From assembly GCA_963576735.1 (NCBI GenBank), contig OY755186.1, positions 13,937,970-14,001,969 of the forward strand: a stretch of DNA of 64,000 nucleotides. The letters run 5' to 3'. The notes below the pieces were generated by a model. The model was not told the origin of the DNA, made no database searches, and worked only from the letters and a program-made list of their open reading frames with translations. Below are positions 52,660-61,799 of the stretch, piece by piece. Made by a program: the position numbers and the translations under genes. The stretch is from Bedellia somnulentella (lineage: Eukaryota > Arthropoda > Insecta > Lepidoptera > Bedelliidae). Each line of letters begins with the position of its first letter. Within the stretch, counting starts at the first letter, position 1.

Positions 52660-54184
52660 GGAGACATGGTGCAACGAATACGACCTAAAAGTAAATCCCA
52701 AAAAGACTGAACTTATACTTTTCACTCACAAAAGAAAACTCCCCCCTTTTGAACTTCCAAAACTTTTTGGAACTGAACTCACTCTCTCAAAAACAGTTAA
52801 GTATCTAAGAATAACCCTAGATGATAAGCTTAGCTGGAAACCTCATCTAGATAACATAATTAAGAAAGCCAGCGCTATGCTATGGCAGTGCAATAGGGTA
52901 CTAGGTAAAAACTGGGGACTCAAACCTAAGATCGTACACTGGGTTTATACCATCATTATCAGACCAGTAATAACCTACGGCTCACTGGTCTGGTGGCCGA
53001 GAACCAAATTAATAACAGCCCAAAATGACCTGGAAAAGATGCAACGGCTTGCCTGCCTGGCCATTACAGGCTGTATGAGAACCGCACCTACTGCAGCTCT
53101 TCAGGCGTTACTGAACCTGCCACCCTTACACCTACACATACAGCAAGAGGCGGCGATGTCCTCACTCAGGCTGCAAAATGCAGGGCACCTTAGAAATGAC
53201 TCCAGAATCCTACACACCAGTACACACACAACGGCGATCCAATATCAGCCCTTGCTTGCTGCGCCCTGTGATAGGATAACTAAAACTATAATCACCAAAC
53301 ACAACTATACTGTTATACTCGAAGAGGAACAGCATGACTACTCCAATATTAAAGAGGTGCGTGTATACACAGACGGCTCCAAGACCAACCAAGGGTCTGG
53401 AGCCGGGGTTTATTCACAAGACCTCAATATTAAAATTTCCAAAAGCCTAGGTCGATACAACACGGTATTCCAAGCGGAGTGTCTTGGAATAACCGAGGCG
53501 ACCATGGCAATCAAAGCCCGAGATGTGTCCGATATGCGTATCAGAATCATCTCGGACAGTGCATCTGTGCTGCAGGCTCTGGATCGCTGTGAATTCACCT
53601 CAGGGCTAGTCCTGGAGTGCCACAGAGCTCTTGAGGAAGCAGCTCGGAATAACACTATAACCCTACAATGGATAAGGGGCCACAGCGGCTCCTTGGGTAA
53701 CGACGCTGCTGACGAATTGGCTAGGGGGGGTTCGGCAAGGGATCTATATGGTTCTGAACCGATCATACCCCTACCCTATGGTCAGCTTCGCGCATGGCTA
53801 AAAGAACGCACTCACTCCCTCTCCAAGATACACTGGCAGGAGGAGCCCGGTTGCAGACAGTCGAAGGAAATCATGCCAACCCTTGACAGGAAGCTGACCG
53901 GGCGCGCCCTGCGACTAAGCAGGAAAGATCTGCGGACAGTGACTGGAGTACTCACAGGACATACCACACTAAATAAACACTTATACACTATAGGCATTAC
54001 CGACAGCCCCATGTGCCGAGCGTGCATGGAAGCTGACGAAACGGTTGCTCACGTGCTCCAGGAATGCACGGGGGTAGCCGATATCCGCTATAACACGATA
54101 GGATCCATTAAGTCGCTCCCAGAGGCAGCAGCTTACCTGGATAAGCTACTCGCCTTCTGGACGGAATTAGGTTGGGAGAATTAA
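52640..54184 (+). CDS. LINE ORF2 C-terminal part: RT thumb region, RNase H and zinc finger
   Basis: The first seven codons come from the TATG repeat (MSICMYV); element coding starts at ETWCNEYDLKVNPKKTEL. There follow the RT-distal block VKYLRITLDDKLSWKPHLD, a helical connector, and RNase H with VYTDGSK (Asp), QAECLGI (Glu), ISDSASVLQ (Asp) and GHSGSLGNDAADELA (His/Asp), all catalytic residues present. RNase H removes RNA from the RNA:DNA hybrid. A CCHC-type finger CRACMEADETVAHVLQEC lies near the end. Endonuclease and RT palm are missing through 5' truncation. The frame has no internal stop. Confidence 0.9.
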   Translation: MSICMYVETWCNEYDLKVNPKKTELILFTHKRKLPPFELPKLFGTELTLSKTVKYLRITLDDKLSWKPHLDNIIKKASAMLWQCNRVLGKNWGLKPKIVHWVYTIIIRPVITYGSLVWWPRTKLITAQNDLEKMQRLACLAITGCMRTAPTAALQALLNLPPLHLHIQQEAAMSSLRLQNAGHLRNDSRILHTSTHTTAIQYQPLLAAPCDRITKTIITKHNYTVILEEEQHDYSNIKEVRVYTDGSKTNQGSGAGVYSQDLNIKISKSLGRYNTVFQAECLGITEATMAIKARDVSDMRIRIISDSASVLQALDRCEFTSGLVLECHRALEEAARNNTITLQWIRGHSGSLGNDAADELARGGSARDLYGSEPIIPLPYGQLRAWLKERTHSLSKIHWQEEPGCRQSKEIMPTLDRKLTGRALRLSRKDLRTVTGVLTGHTTLNKHLYTIGITDSPMCRACMEADETVAHVLQECTGVADIRYNTIGSIKSLPEAAAYLDKLLAFWTELGWEN

Positions 54185-54270
54185 ATGACCACTTGGTCCA
54201 CGTACAATGGCTTGCCATGCCGGGCTCAGTGCGGAAACCCGTGGCGCTTATCGCCCATCTAATATAATAA
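52660..54270 (+). mobile_element. 5'-truncated LINE with RNase H, inserted into a TATG tail
   Basis: Occupies the TATG run of the duplicated SINE-A: TATGTATGTATGT is present at 52647-52659 and 54271-54283. Ends about 90 bp after its stop codon in GCCCATCTAATATAATAA. The RNase H domain and C-terminal finger place it in the I/R1/LOA group of LINEs. Confidence 0.88.
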
Positions 54271-54321
54271 TATGTATGTATGTAAATGTAACAACAGTAT
54301 TATCCTAATAAATAAAGGAAA
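54271..54321 (+). repeat. 217-bp direct repeat, right copy, last part
   Basis: TATGTATGTATGT is the duplicated site of the second LINE; AAATGTAACAACAGTATTAT and the following 18 bases equal 49041-49078. Confidence 0.85.
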
Positions 54322-54425
54322 GAAAAATTTCGACACCAGCGGGGATCGAACACACGACGAAATTTTACTTTCCTTTATTTTTCTTTATTTATGATAAATT
54401 ATCCCCACATGAGGTTGAAAAAAAA
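54305..54425. repeat. tRNA fold-back element, short form
   Basis: Inverted arms AAATAAAGGAAAGAAAAATT and AATTTTACTTTCCTTTATTT flank a remnant of the tRNA end (CGACACCAGCGGGGATCGAA). The right terminus is CCCCACATGAGGTTGAAAAA. LINE-T inserted near its left end, as its first bases are part of the 217-bp repeat. Confidence 0.75.
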
Positions 54426-54657
54426 ATCTTGAGCAATTTAAAAAGGGGTAGTTATAAAAGCTCCGATAGTAAAATAAAAATTGTATTTACAAAAAATATT
54501 AAATTTACTGCCTAAAATACTAAATTTCCGACTAATTATGTCCGAGTAAAAATGACGAAACGACCGAATGACATAATTAAATCTTCGAAAAATTTATATG
54601 TCTATTTATTGCCACAATACCAAGTAAAATTATTTTCTACTGATAACAATGCTTTGT

Positions 54658-54931
54658 TTAAATCTTTTTTTTTTTTTGTTAATGTAAACCTCATGTGGGG
54701 GGGGGGGGTTATTACTAATAAATAAAGAATAAATAAAGGAAAGACTACTACGTTTACTAAAAAATGATTACTAAAACGTGTAAAAGAAATAAAGGATAGA
54801 AGAATTTCGCGCTGGCAGCCATTGACACGGTAGCTCAATTGGCAAGAGCGACGGGGGCGTATACCCGAGATCGCGGGTTCGAATCCCGCCTGTGTCGAAA
54901 TTTTTCTTTCCTTTATTTATTCTTTATTTAT
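54658..54931 (+). mobile_element. tRNA fold-back element with 14-bp target duplication
   Basis: Left arm begins AAATCTTTTT and includes AAACCTCATGTGGGGG (a G-run), ATTACTAATAAATAAAGAAT; then leader GTGTAAAAGAAATAAAGGAT, a tRNA-like unit at 54823-54897 with mutated D and anticodon arms, and the pyrimidine tail as right end. TAACAATGCTTTGT is duplicated at 54644-54657 and 54932-54945. Its left end equals the reverse of the right end of other copies. Confidence 0.87.
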
Positions 54932-54999
54932 TAACAATGCTTTGTAATTTTTACCTTTACTTGCCTACAAGTTATACATTAAGGTACTCACTCCGCTGC

Positions 55000-55837
55000 G
55001 CTTCGCTCGCTCGTTTTAGCAAGGCTAAATGTGACCGAACTTTTCTTCACCTGCATGGAGCTTTAGAACCCCCAACCCCCCATCGGATAAACTTTTCAGA
55101 GGTTCAGTATTTTATTCGGAAGTTAAGTTTTATTATTCTAAGTTAAATATATTTGTAAGTAAAAATATAATTTGATCCTGTTCATAGATGTTTGTTAAAT
55201 TTATTTAATTTTTTCGGTATGTTTTGGCCTTTTTTGTCGGTAATTTATTAAAACGCTGATTTATTAGAATAATAGTTGGACAGATGTAGTTGGAGATTCA
55301 TTCATTTTTCGGAACCATTATTATTTCCCTTTAAAAAGTGGAGCAACTTTTTTTTCAATGTTATTCTTTTTTTTTCTTATGTGCTTACAATATATCCAGA
55401 AAAAAATTCTAAAAAAAAATATACGTTCGAATTGAGAACATTCTTTTTTTGAAGTTGGTTATAAATTGAGCAAATTATTTATCATATAAAAATCTTTTTT
55501 TACTGAGCTATTTAATCGCATTCCTTCACTTATTATAATATTAGGTACTTATTAGAATTTGTGAGTACAAATTGTTTGTCGTAAAGGATATAATAAATAG
55601 TAAAACGTTAATATTTAAAACTAAATTAGGGTAGTGATAACACTCGGGATCATATTTTGAGTGTTACATTTATGATTATATTGTTTAGTTAATAGAAAAC
55701 AAACGATAAATAATAACTTTATATCTTTGTTGTAAGTAGGCGCTTGTGTGGATCGAAATATCTTAGTATTAGGATTATCGTTCGCTATAGTAACGTTTTA
55801 AACTAGTATATAATATTAAGACTGTTCGTTTCGTAAA
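55000..55837. other. 5' flank or untranslated region of the LINE at 55838
   Basis: AT-rich, no open frame. A repeat-C end fragment (GAATTGAGAACATTC, TTTGAAGTTGG) is at 55432-55456. The 5' end of the LINE cannot be placed. Confidence 0.4.
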
Positions 55838-55998
55838 ATGGACTCGATTACAACTCGTAGAATGGCTGCCGAACAAAAATATGAAAAATTAAAAAGAGAG
55901 TTGAATGATGCAGAACAATTATAAAATAGGCTTTTAGAAGAACGGGACGAAAACGTTTTAGCTATTCGTAATTTAAAGTTGAAAAATAGTAATTGAAG
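55838..55998 (+). pseudogene. CR1/Jockey-type LINE ORF1, N-terminal segment
   Basis: Starts MDSITTRRMAAEQ and encodes a charged helical, coiled-coil-like stretch. An in-frame TAA lies at 55922-55924 (codon 29), after which the same frame continues to RNLKLKNSN. The BEL/Pao element is inserted at GTAAT (55994 on). The reading frame resumes at 60534 in phase. Known ORF1 proteins of this group bind element RNA. Confidence 0.8.
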
Positions 55999-56398
55999 GA
56001 TAGCAGGCTGTTGTGCGCCTGCTGCTCGATCACGAACTCGATCAGCCTCGTGGTGGCGTCTCAAGTCGAAGGTGGTGGAGTTGTAGTAGAAATAACACGG
56101 CAACTTGTTCTACTATGCTTTACTGTTAGATGTACTATTTATAATTATATATAATATATTTTAAGTTATATGGACTCTATACAGTATGAATTATGAATAA
56201 AATGACTCTGAACAATCTAATCGTCTTCTTGGGATTCTTCAATTGTGAAAAGTAAAAAGGAAAGAATAGTGCCTGAGGCGGCGTATTTATAGGCTAAGCT
56301 GTTTGTCTCCTTTCTGATGGCGCTTGACGTGACTGACGCGACTCTGGATTGTTTATGTTTTGAGCCCGTTAAAGCACTTGGATCCAAGTGCTTTAACA
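55994..56398 (-). repeat. 3' LTR of the BEL/Pao element
   Basis: 405 bp, TGTTAAAGC...CTATCCTTCA on the coding strand; matches 60129-60533 without a difference I can see. Contains TATTTATAGG and AATAAAATG motifs compatible with LTR promoter and polyadenylation roles. Confidence 0.95.
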
Positions 56399-56425
56399 TA
56401 CTGGGGGGCCATTGAAGACGAGTCT

Positions 56426-57148
56426 TCAATCTTCTTCTACAAGTAGGCACAAGCGATTTATGGCTCGCCTTACTGTCGATTGCATGGTCTTGATATCGGC
56501 CACTCTCGGGACACCATCTGCTCCTGGATATAGTTTAGTGACTCGCCCTCTTCGCCATAACAGAGGTGGAGAGTTATCTTCGCTTATTAGGACAAGATCA
56601 CCCATGCGCAAGTCTCTACATCTTACTCGCCATTGAGTTCGCTGTTGTAGCTCTGATAAATATTCCCTGTGCCATCTCCTCCAAAATGTTTGCCGTAGCT
56701 GCTCCAACAGTTGAAAGCGATCCAATCTCTTCGTCGGTAAGTCTGCCAGATCCGGTGATGGAAGAGCCGTGAGTGACCTGCCGAGGAGAAAGTGTCCCGG
56801 TGTGAGAACTGCCAAATCATTTGGGGAGGAGGAAAGGGGAGCGATGGGTCTACTGTTGAGGATAGCCTCAACCTGGGCAAAAAGAGAAGATAATTCCTCG
56901 AATGTGAGGTGGGTGTTACCCATGATGCGTTTAATGTGAAACTTAGCAAGCTTAATGCAAGCTTCCGCGCTTCCGTTGAAATTAGGGGCGTAAACCGGGC
57001 AAAATCTAAAGTTAATATTTTGAACATTAGCAAACTGCACAAATGAGTCTTTAGTGTCGTTAAAAAATGAATTTGTTTCCTTAGCTGCGGCAACGAAATT
57101 TCGCTCATTGTCACAAAATATTTCCGTGGGTTTTCCCCTGGCGAAAAT
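56426..57148 (-). pseudogene. BEL/Pao integrase C-terminal part
   Basis: Open minus-strand frame with no start codon. It begins FARGKPTEIFCDNERNF (second catalytic Asp region of the DDE core), then FCPVYAPNFNGSAEACIKLA where the third catalytic Glu sits, and LTFEELSSLFAQVEAILNSR. The C-terminal domain typical of BEL/Pao polyproteins follows: LTPGHFLLGRSL, QLRQTFWRRWHREYLSELQQ, GDLVLISEDNSPPLLW and GRVTKLYPGADG. The first catalytic Asp and zinc region are missing. Confidence 0.88.
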
Positions 57149-57517
57149 AAAAGCATAAAGAAATTATGATGATGACCACCGTTGATGATGATGATAATCA
57201 TGGTGATTGATCATCGCACTGATTCAAATACATCTGATAAATGAATCCAAAAAAAAATATATATGCTAAAGTTCAAAGTCGATGAACTTGTAAGGTCAAC
57301 TACCTCGATGTCAATGACCTTTAGGTAGTCAGCTGTTTACTGTATCTAGAAGGAAAGACATAATAAAATAGCAAATAATGATTGATCCATGTGTAGGATG
57401 ATGTAAAGTGTATAAGTATTGTATAAAGTAAAATATTTGTATATGAATGTAAATTAAAAGTAAACCATAAACAATTGTTGATTGTTTGTTGTGTATGAAT
57501 ACATTTAACTTAGGTTA
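57149..57517. other. Non-coding spacer replacing the deleted pol region
   Basis: Contains GATGATGATGATAATCATGG and AT-rich DNA with stops in all frames. No similarity to RT or RNase H is visible. It may be a remnant of another insertion that accompanied the deletion. Confidence 0.5.
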
Positions 57518-59731
57518 TTAATAACCAATTGGTTTTGGTAAGGTGTAAGTATCACCAAGACGGTAATCTGCTGCCTTGAGTGGGCTGAGAGGACAGAAAT
57601 GTCTAGTTTTTAGTCTATGAGTTCTAGTTAACTTGGTAAAAGAACTGCTACTAACAAAATTACAAGTTTGTGAATTTTGTGGTAATGAATGGGAAATCTT
57701 GCCAGCTATAATCCAGCCTAGCTGTGAATGATGCAGCATGGGTAGGCCTGGACCTAAGGTGAGCCTTTCGGAGCCAAGTAGATCCCAGAATAGATCGCCT
57801 CCAATCATAATGTCAACCTTTAGTGGTTGATTGAATTGAGGATCAGCTAATGTGATAGCTGAGGGAAGAGTGATATTTGAAACATCAATGGCTTCATTAG
57901 AATGCCTTTTTGCTATAGAAGGCAACACCAAAAAGGTGTGAGGATGTGAGTATGTGCCAGTGTGGGCACGAATTAACGCTGAGCACTGATGTGGTCTCAG
58001 GTTAAGAAAGGTGTTCCCAACGCCTGCAACACTGTTGTGTATTGAGGGTGTGGAAGCTAACTTAAGGCGATTCCTTAAGTCAGCGGAAAGAAAAGAGTAG
58101 TCAGAGCCGCTATCTAGCAAGCATCTGACTGTCTCCACCTTACCATTTTGGGGATTGATGATGTCAATCATGGCGGTGGAGCGAATGATCCCTGAAGGGG
58201 AAACTGGAGGACTGAGAGAAAGCAACTGAGGCATTGAAGGGACAGGATGTGATGATGGAGCAACATCATTTTGAAGAAGGGGAGAGCTGTGTAGCAGAGT
58301 GTGATGGCGTCCACCACACTTACGACAGTCTCCATAGGGACACTTGGCAACCATATGGTCAGACCGAAGGCAATTTGTGCAAACCTTAAGCCCAGTGACC
58401 CTACTCCGTCTGTCAGCCAATGTGAGCTTTCTGAAACGTAAGCATCGGAACAGTAAATGTTTACCCTTGCAAAGGGGGCACTTGAAATTAGTATTAGTTG
58501 TAACTGTTGATGCTAGAGTGGCATTGGGTAAACGTGAGGGCAATTGAGGATTGCTAGCCTCATCGCTTACCTTACCTGAAGTGGAAACAATAAAGGCTTG
58601 AGGTGGATTTATTGTTTGTTTAATATGATTGTTACTATGATAGTGTTTTAAATCATGACTATTATTATTATTATTATGACTGTTGTTTGAACCCTGTGAT
58701 GTGTTAGCCCTTACCTTACTTTGAGGTAATGTCTCTAAAATGTCAGCTCTTATCTTTAAAAATTCTTTTAAGTCATTAAAGGTTGGCAACTCTGAATGAA
58801 GATTGCCTTTGTATTCTTCCCATTTGATATTGGTATTTTGATCAAACTTTGAGGAAGCTAAATGAATTAAAATAGAATCCCAGTGTTGAACTGGTTGACC
58901 TAAAGTCTGTAAAGCCCTAACATTCTTGGTGATGTGATCACTTAAAAACCTAAGAGACTTGTCTGATTCACTCTGCATAACCTTGAGATTAAAAAGTGCA
59001 CTAAGATGATTATTAACTAATTGTTTTGTATTGTTATACCTTTCACATAATATATTCCATGCTTCTACATAATTGAAATCAGATACCTCAAGATTTGCTA
59101 TAACCCTGGCTGCTTCACCTTGTAGGTATGAGCAGAGGTAATGAAATTTATGAATGGGTTTAATATGATTATTATTGTGAATTAATGATTCAAATGTATC
59201 TCTGAATTCAAGCCATTTGAAGTATGAACCATCAAACTTAGGTATAGTGATTTCAGGTAGCCTAAACCCCATTGTGCCTTGACCATTACAGTGACATGGA
59301 TGGGAGGCCTTTGACCCTTCAGTGGCATCTTGGAATTGGTCTGCAGGTTTGTTGACACCGAGCAGATTTCGAGCCTTCACAATACAAGAACAGAATTCAT
59401 TTGATATGAGTTCTCTTTCATCTAATTCATAATCTAAGTTACTAAAATTAAGAGCTTCCATTTGTGATTGCAGGTGTTCAAATTGAGAGTTTAACTCCAA
59501 AAACTTATCTAGCTTTAATGATAACATTTGTTCATCCCTTGATGTCAATGGATGGGATTCACATGATTCTAGTAGATTAAATAAATATTTCTTAAAGTGG
59601 GTTATTTGCCCTTTGATAGAACTGCGTTTATACTTAAGCACAGTATATTCATCGCTTGCCATTTTGGCAGGGCTTGAGCTTCGACTGGCATGAGCAGTGT
59701 TTGTTTTTACTGATAATTCACTGTCAGTCAT
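57518..59731 (-). CDS. BEL/Pao Gag and aspartic protease
   Basis: 737 codons, uninterrupted. Residues ~30-130 are helical/coiled-coil; ~155-335 form the conserved Gag region (LPEITIPKFDGSYFKWLEFR, AWNILCERYNN). An Asn/His-rich tract spans 349-369. Zinc-binding clusters are C418-C421-H425-C430 and C451-C454-H459-C464, with another CX2C at 469-472. The retropepsin-type protease has its active site LLDSGSDYSF at 538-547, later DIMIGGDLFWDLL and QLGWIIAGK. It ends where the RT would begin. The Met is ~400 bp inside the 5' LTR boundary, allowing a normal leader. Confidence 0.93.
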   Translation of the reverse strand: MTDSELSVKTNTAHASRSSSPAKMASDEYTVLKYKRSSIKGQITHFKKYLFNLLESCESHPLTSRDEQMLSLKLDKFLELNSQFEHLQSQMEALNFSNLDYELDERELISNEFCSCIVKARNLLGVNKPADQFQDATEGSKASHPCHCNGQGTMGFRLPEITIPKFDGSYFKWLEFRDTFESLIHNNNHIKPIHKFHYLCSYLQGEAARVIANLEVSDFNYVEAWNILCERYNNTKQLVNNHLSALFNLKVMQSESDKSLRFLSDHITKNVRALQTLGQPVQHWDSILIHLASSKFDQNTNIKWEEYKGNLHSELPTFNDLKEFLKIRADILETLPQSKVRANTSQGSNNSHNNNNNSHDLKHYHSNNHIKQTINPPQAFIVSTSGKVSDEASNPQLPSRLPNATLASTVTTNTNFKCPLCKGKHLLFRCLRFRKLTLADRRSRVTGLKVCTNCLRSDHMVAKCPYGDCRKCGGRHHTLLHSSPLLQNDVAPSSHPVPSMPQLLSLSPPVSPSGIIRSTAMIDIINPQNGKVETVRCLLDSGSDYSFLSADLRNRLKLASTPSIHNSVAGVGNTFLNLRPHQCSALIRAHTGTYSHPHTFLVLPSIAKRHSNEAIDVSNITLPSAITLADPQFNQPLKVDIMIGGDLFWDLLGSERLTLGPGLPMLHHSQLGWIIAGKISHSLPQNSQTCNFVSSSSFTKLTRTHRLKTRHFCPLSPLKAADYRLGDTYTLPKPIGY

Positions 59732-60108
59732 ATTGAAAAGGAAATTAATAATTAATAATTAATAAGTAACTAGTTAAGTGAAAGGTTCTGTATATAGATA
59801 AATTTCTGGAGTTAATTGTTATAGTAAAGGGTGTGACAAGAATGTAAAATTAAAGTAAATTGTAAACCGGTTTACGCTCCTTGTGAAGGTGACGCCGCTG
59901 GAGACAACAGGCAGCAGCTGAATGATGCAGGCCTGCGTTCCTCGGTGAAGTTCTCGTTCAGACACTCTCCTCGGTAAGATGCTGGCAGGTGGGATGGCTG
60001 CTGTGTCCAACCCTTGGACCTGGCTTCTTCACCGGCGGCTTGGCGTGGCGTGGCGTGGTCCTCCTTTTCTCTCGTTCTGCTGGTGGTGCCTCTGCTGCGT
60101 AGGCTGAA

Positions 60109-60126
60109 GTTTCTGTTCGGGCGCCA
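60109..60126 (-). promoter_or_regulatory. Primer-binding site of the BEL/Pao element
   Basis: On the minus strand, two bases after the 5' LTR, TGGCGCCCGAACAG matches the primer-site sequence known for lysine tRNA primers. Confidence 0.75.
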
Positions 60127-60128
60127 AA

Positions 60129-60533
60129 TGAAGGATAGCAGGCTGTTGTGCGCCTGCTGCTCGATCACGAACTCGATCAGCCTCGTGGTGGCGTCTCAAG
60201 TCGAAGGTGGTGGAGTTGTAGTAGAAATAACACGGCAACTTGTTCTACTATGCTTTACTGTTAGATGTACTATTTATAATTATATATAATATATTTTAAG
60301 TTATATGGACTCTATACAGTATGAATTATGAATAAAATGACTCTGAACAATCTAATCGTCTTCTTGGGATTCTTCAATTGTGAAAAGTAAAAAGGAAAGA
60401 ATAGTGCCTGAGGCGGCGTATTTATAGGCTAAGCTGTTTGTCTCCTTTCTGATGGCGCTTGACGTGACTGACGCGACTCTGGATTGTTTATGTTTTGAGC
60501 CCGTTAAAGCACTTGGATCCAAGTGCTTTAACA
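60129..60533 (-). repeat. 5' LTR of the BEL/Pao element
   Basis: 405 bp; the mate of 55994-56398. An ATG at 60452 within it happens to open the LINE ORF1 frame, giving a chance LTR-ORF1 fusion frame. Confidence 0.95.
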
Positions 60534-61720
60534 GTAATCTTTTAGAAAAAATTGTGTTGCTTCGTGAATCTTACGACATTTCTCAAGTGGAATTAGAAAA
60601 CCAGCAGATATTAATATTAAAGCATGAGGATCAGTGCGCAAAGCATGAAGTAGCTTTAGAGCGAATTCATATTCTCAATGAGCAGTTGGCAGAAGCACAC
60701 GCTCAATTGGCGGAATTCCATAGAATAAAGAATATTCACGAAGACTCTCACGCAGTTTCTTTATGTGCCGAACTTGAGGCAGAATCATTATCTTCTATGA
60801 CCTCTTTTAAATATTCAAAAACTTTCAGTCGTAAACAGTGTAAAAAATATAAATTAGTTAAAAAACGTATATACAACACAAACAAAAGTCTTATAAGTAT
60901 GAAAAATAGTATAAAATTCATAAACAAGTCTTACAGAAAAATTGATTTACTAAACCAAATAGATAGTTTGAATGATAAACTGAGTGAGCTGATTGTTAGT
61001 CAGGAAGATCTGCATTTAAGATACAAACATATCGGCAGTCTTATAGACAAAGAGACGGTTACTCTGAATAGTCATATTTCCTCAAATAGCATTATATCTC
61101 AGTCACCCCAACCAAGTAATGGGATTACATTACCAACTGTGAGCACGCCGCCGGCGCCGCCGGCAAACAGAACATTAGTATTTTCGGACGGCATGGCCGT
61201 AGGTTTTGGCGAAATACTAAATAAGTATCTTAATCAACAGGTCATTAACCATTGCTATACGGGTGCAAACTTTAATTATATAGTAGAACGAATATTATTA
61301 GGCACTTATGACGAATATACAACGATTGTCGTACTGGTCGGCAATAGTATAGGATTAAATAAGTATTTATTAAATAAAAGTATAAATAAACTTTTGGAAA
61401 TACAAAAAATATATAAATGTAAATTTATATTTTGTACCTTTCCATACTTACTTAATATGAAGCAGAATGACAATATTCATATTATGAATAATTTAATATG
61501 TCACGTGACATGTTGTCAAAGCGACAATTTGTTTTGTTTGGATTTGAATAAGTTTTTACCTTATTCATATTCTCGACTGGGTACTGTATACATACCCTTA
61601 AATCAAAAGCGGAACATTGCTAAATTATTAGCATATAATATATCTGACCCCCATATATTTAATATAAGGGGAAACTTACTTCTAGTATGCGATGGTGGAA
61701 ACCATAATTTAAACTTTTAA
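60534..61720 (+). CDS. CR1/Jockey-type LINE ORF1, main part
   Basis: 395 codons continuing the frame interrupted at 55998. Residues up to ~70 form a coiled coil (EKIVLLRESYDISQVELENQ, HILNEQLAEAHAQLAEF); a basic middle (KTFSRKQCKKYKLVKKRIYN) could bind RNA; then a Pro-rich linker (PTVSTPPAPPANRT). The last ~165 residues (LVFSDGMAVGFGEILNKYLN, TIVVLVGNSIGLNKYLL, FCTFPYLL) resemble the SGNH/esterase-like domain in some CR1-group ORF1 proteins, but the canonical GDS serine is not obvious. The frame ends AAT TTA AAC TTT TAA, overlapping a candidate frameshift site. The ATG at 60452 belongs to the LTR. Confidence 0.8.
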
Positions 61721-61799
61721 GAGTGACAATTGAAGAGCCTCCTGTCGTCCTTAAGTCGTCACCTAACATCAATATTGTAAACAAGGAAGGAGGTTCTTC
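61708..61799 (+). promoter_or_regulatory. Candidate -1 ribosomal frameshift signal: slippery heptamer plus pseudoknot
   Basis: T TTA AAC (61708-61714) is in phase with ORF1 codons, two codons before its stop. Stem 1 can form between 61717-61727 and 61744-61754 (eight Watson-Crick pairs, two G-U, one A-C mismatch). Stem 2 can form between GAAGAGCCTCCT (61732-61743), which lies in the loop of stem 1, and AGGAGGTTCTTC (61788-61799), 12 pairs with one G-U. This is H-type pseudoknot topology. A -1 slip places ribosomes in the ORF2 frame. The spacer of two bases is shorter than usual unless the outer A-T pairs stay open. Confidence 0.55.

Larger units (their letters stand above)
55994..60533 (-). 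mobile_element. BEL/Pao LTR retrotransposon, pol-deleted, inside a LINE
   Basis: Identical 405-bp LTRs (55994-56398, 60129-60533), a perfect 5-bp target duplication GTAAT (55989-55993, 60534-60538), a lysine-type primer site, gag-protease and the end of integrase, all minus strand. Reverse transcriptase, RNase H and the start of integrase are replaced by ~350 bp of unrelated DNA. Non-autonomous but young. Confidence 0.95.

Noticed and set aside
53410..53766. 118-codon minus-strand frame
   Set aside because: Antisense to the RNase H domain of the second LINE.
60452..60533. ATG-led N-terminal extension of LINE ORF1 (MALDVTDATLDCLCFEPVKA)
   Set aside because: It is encoded by the BEL/Pao LTR and also occurs in the other LTR; a chance fusion frame.
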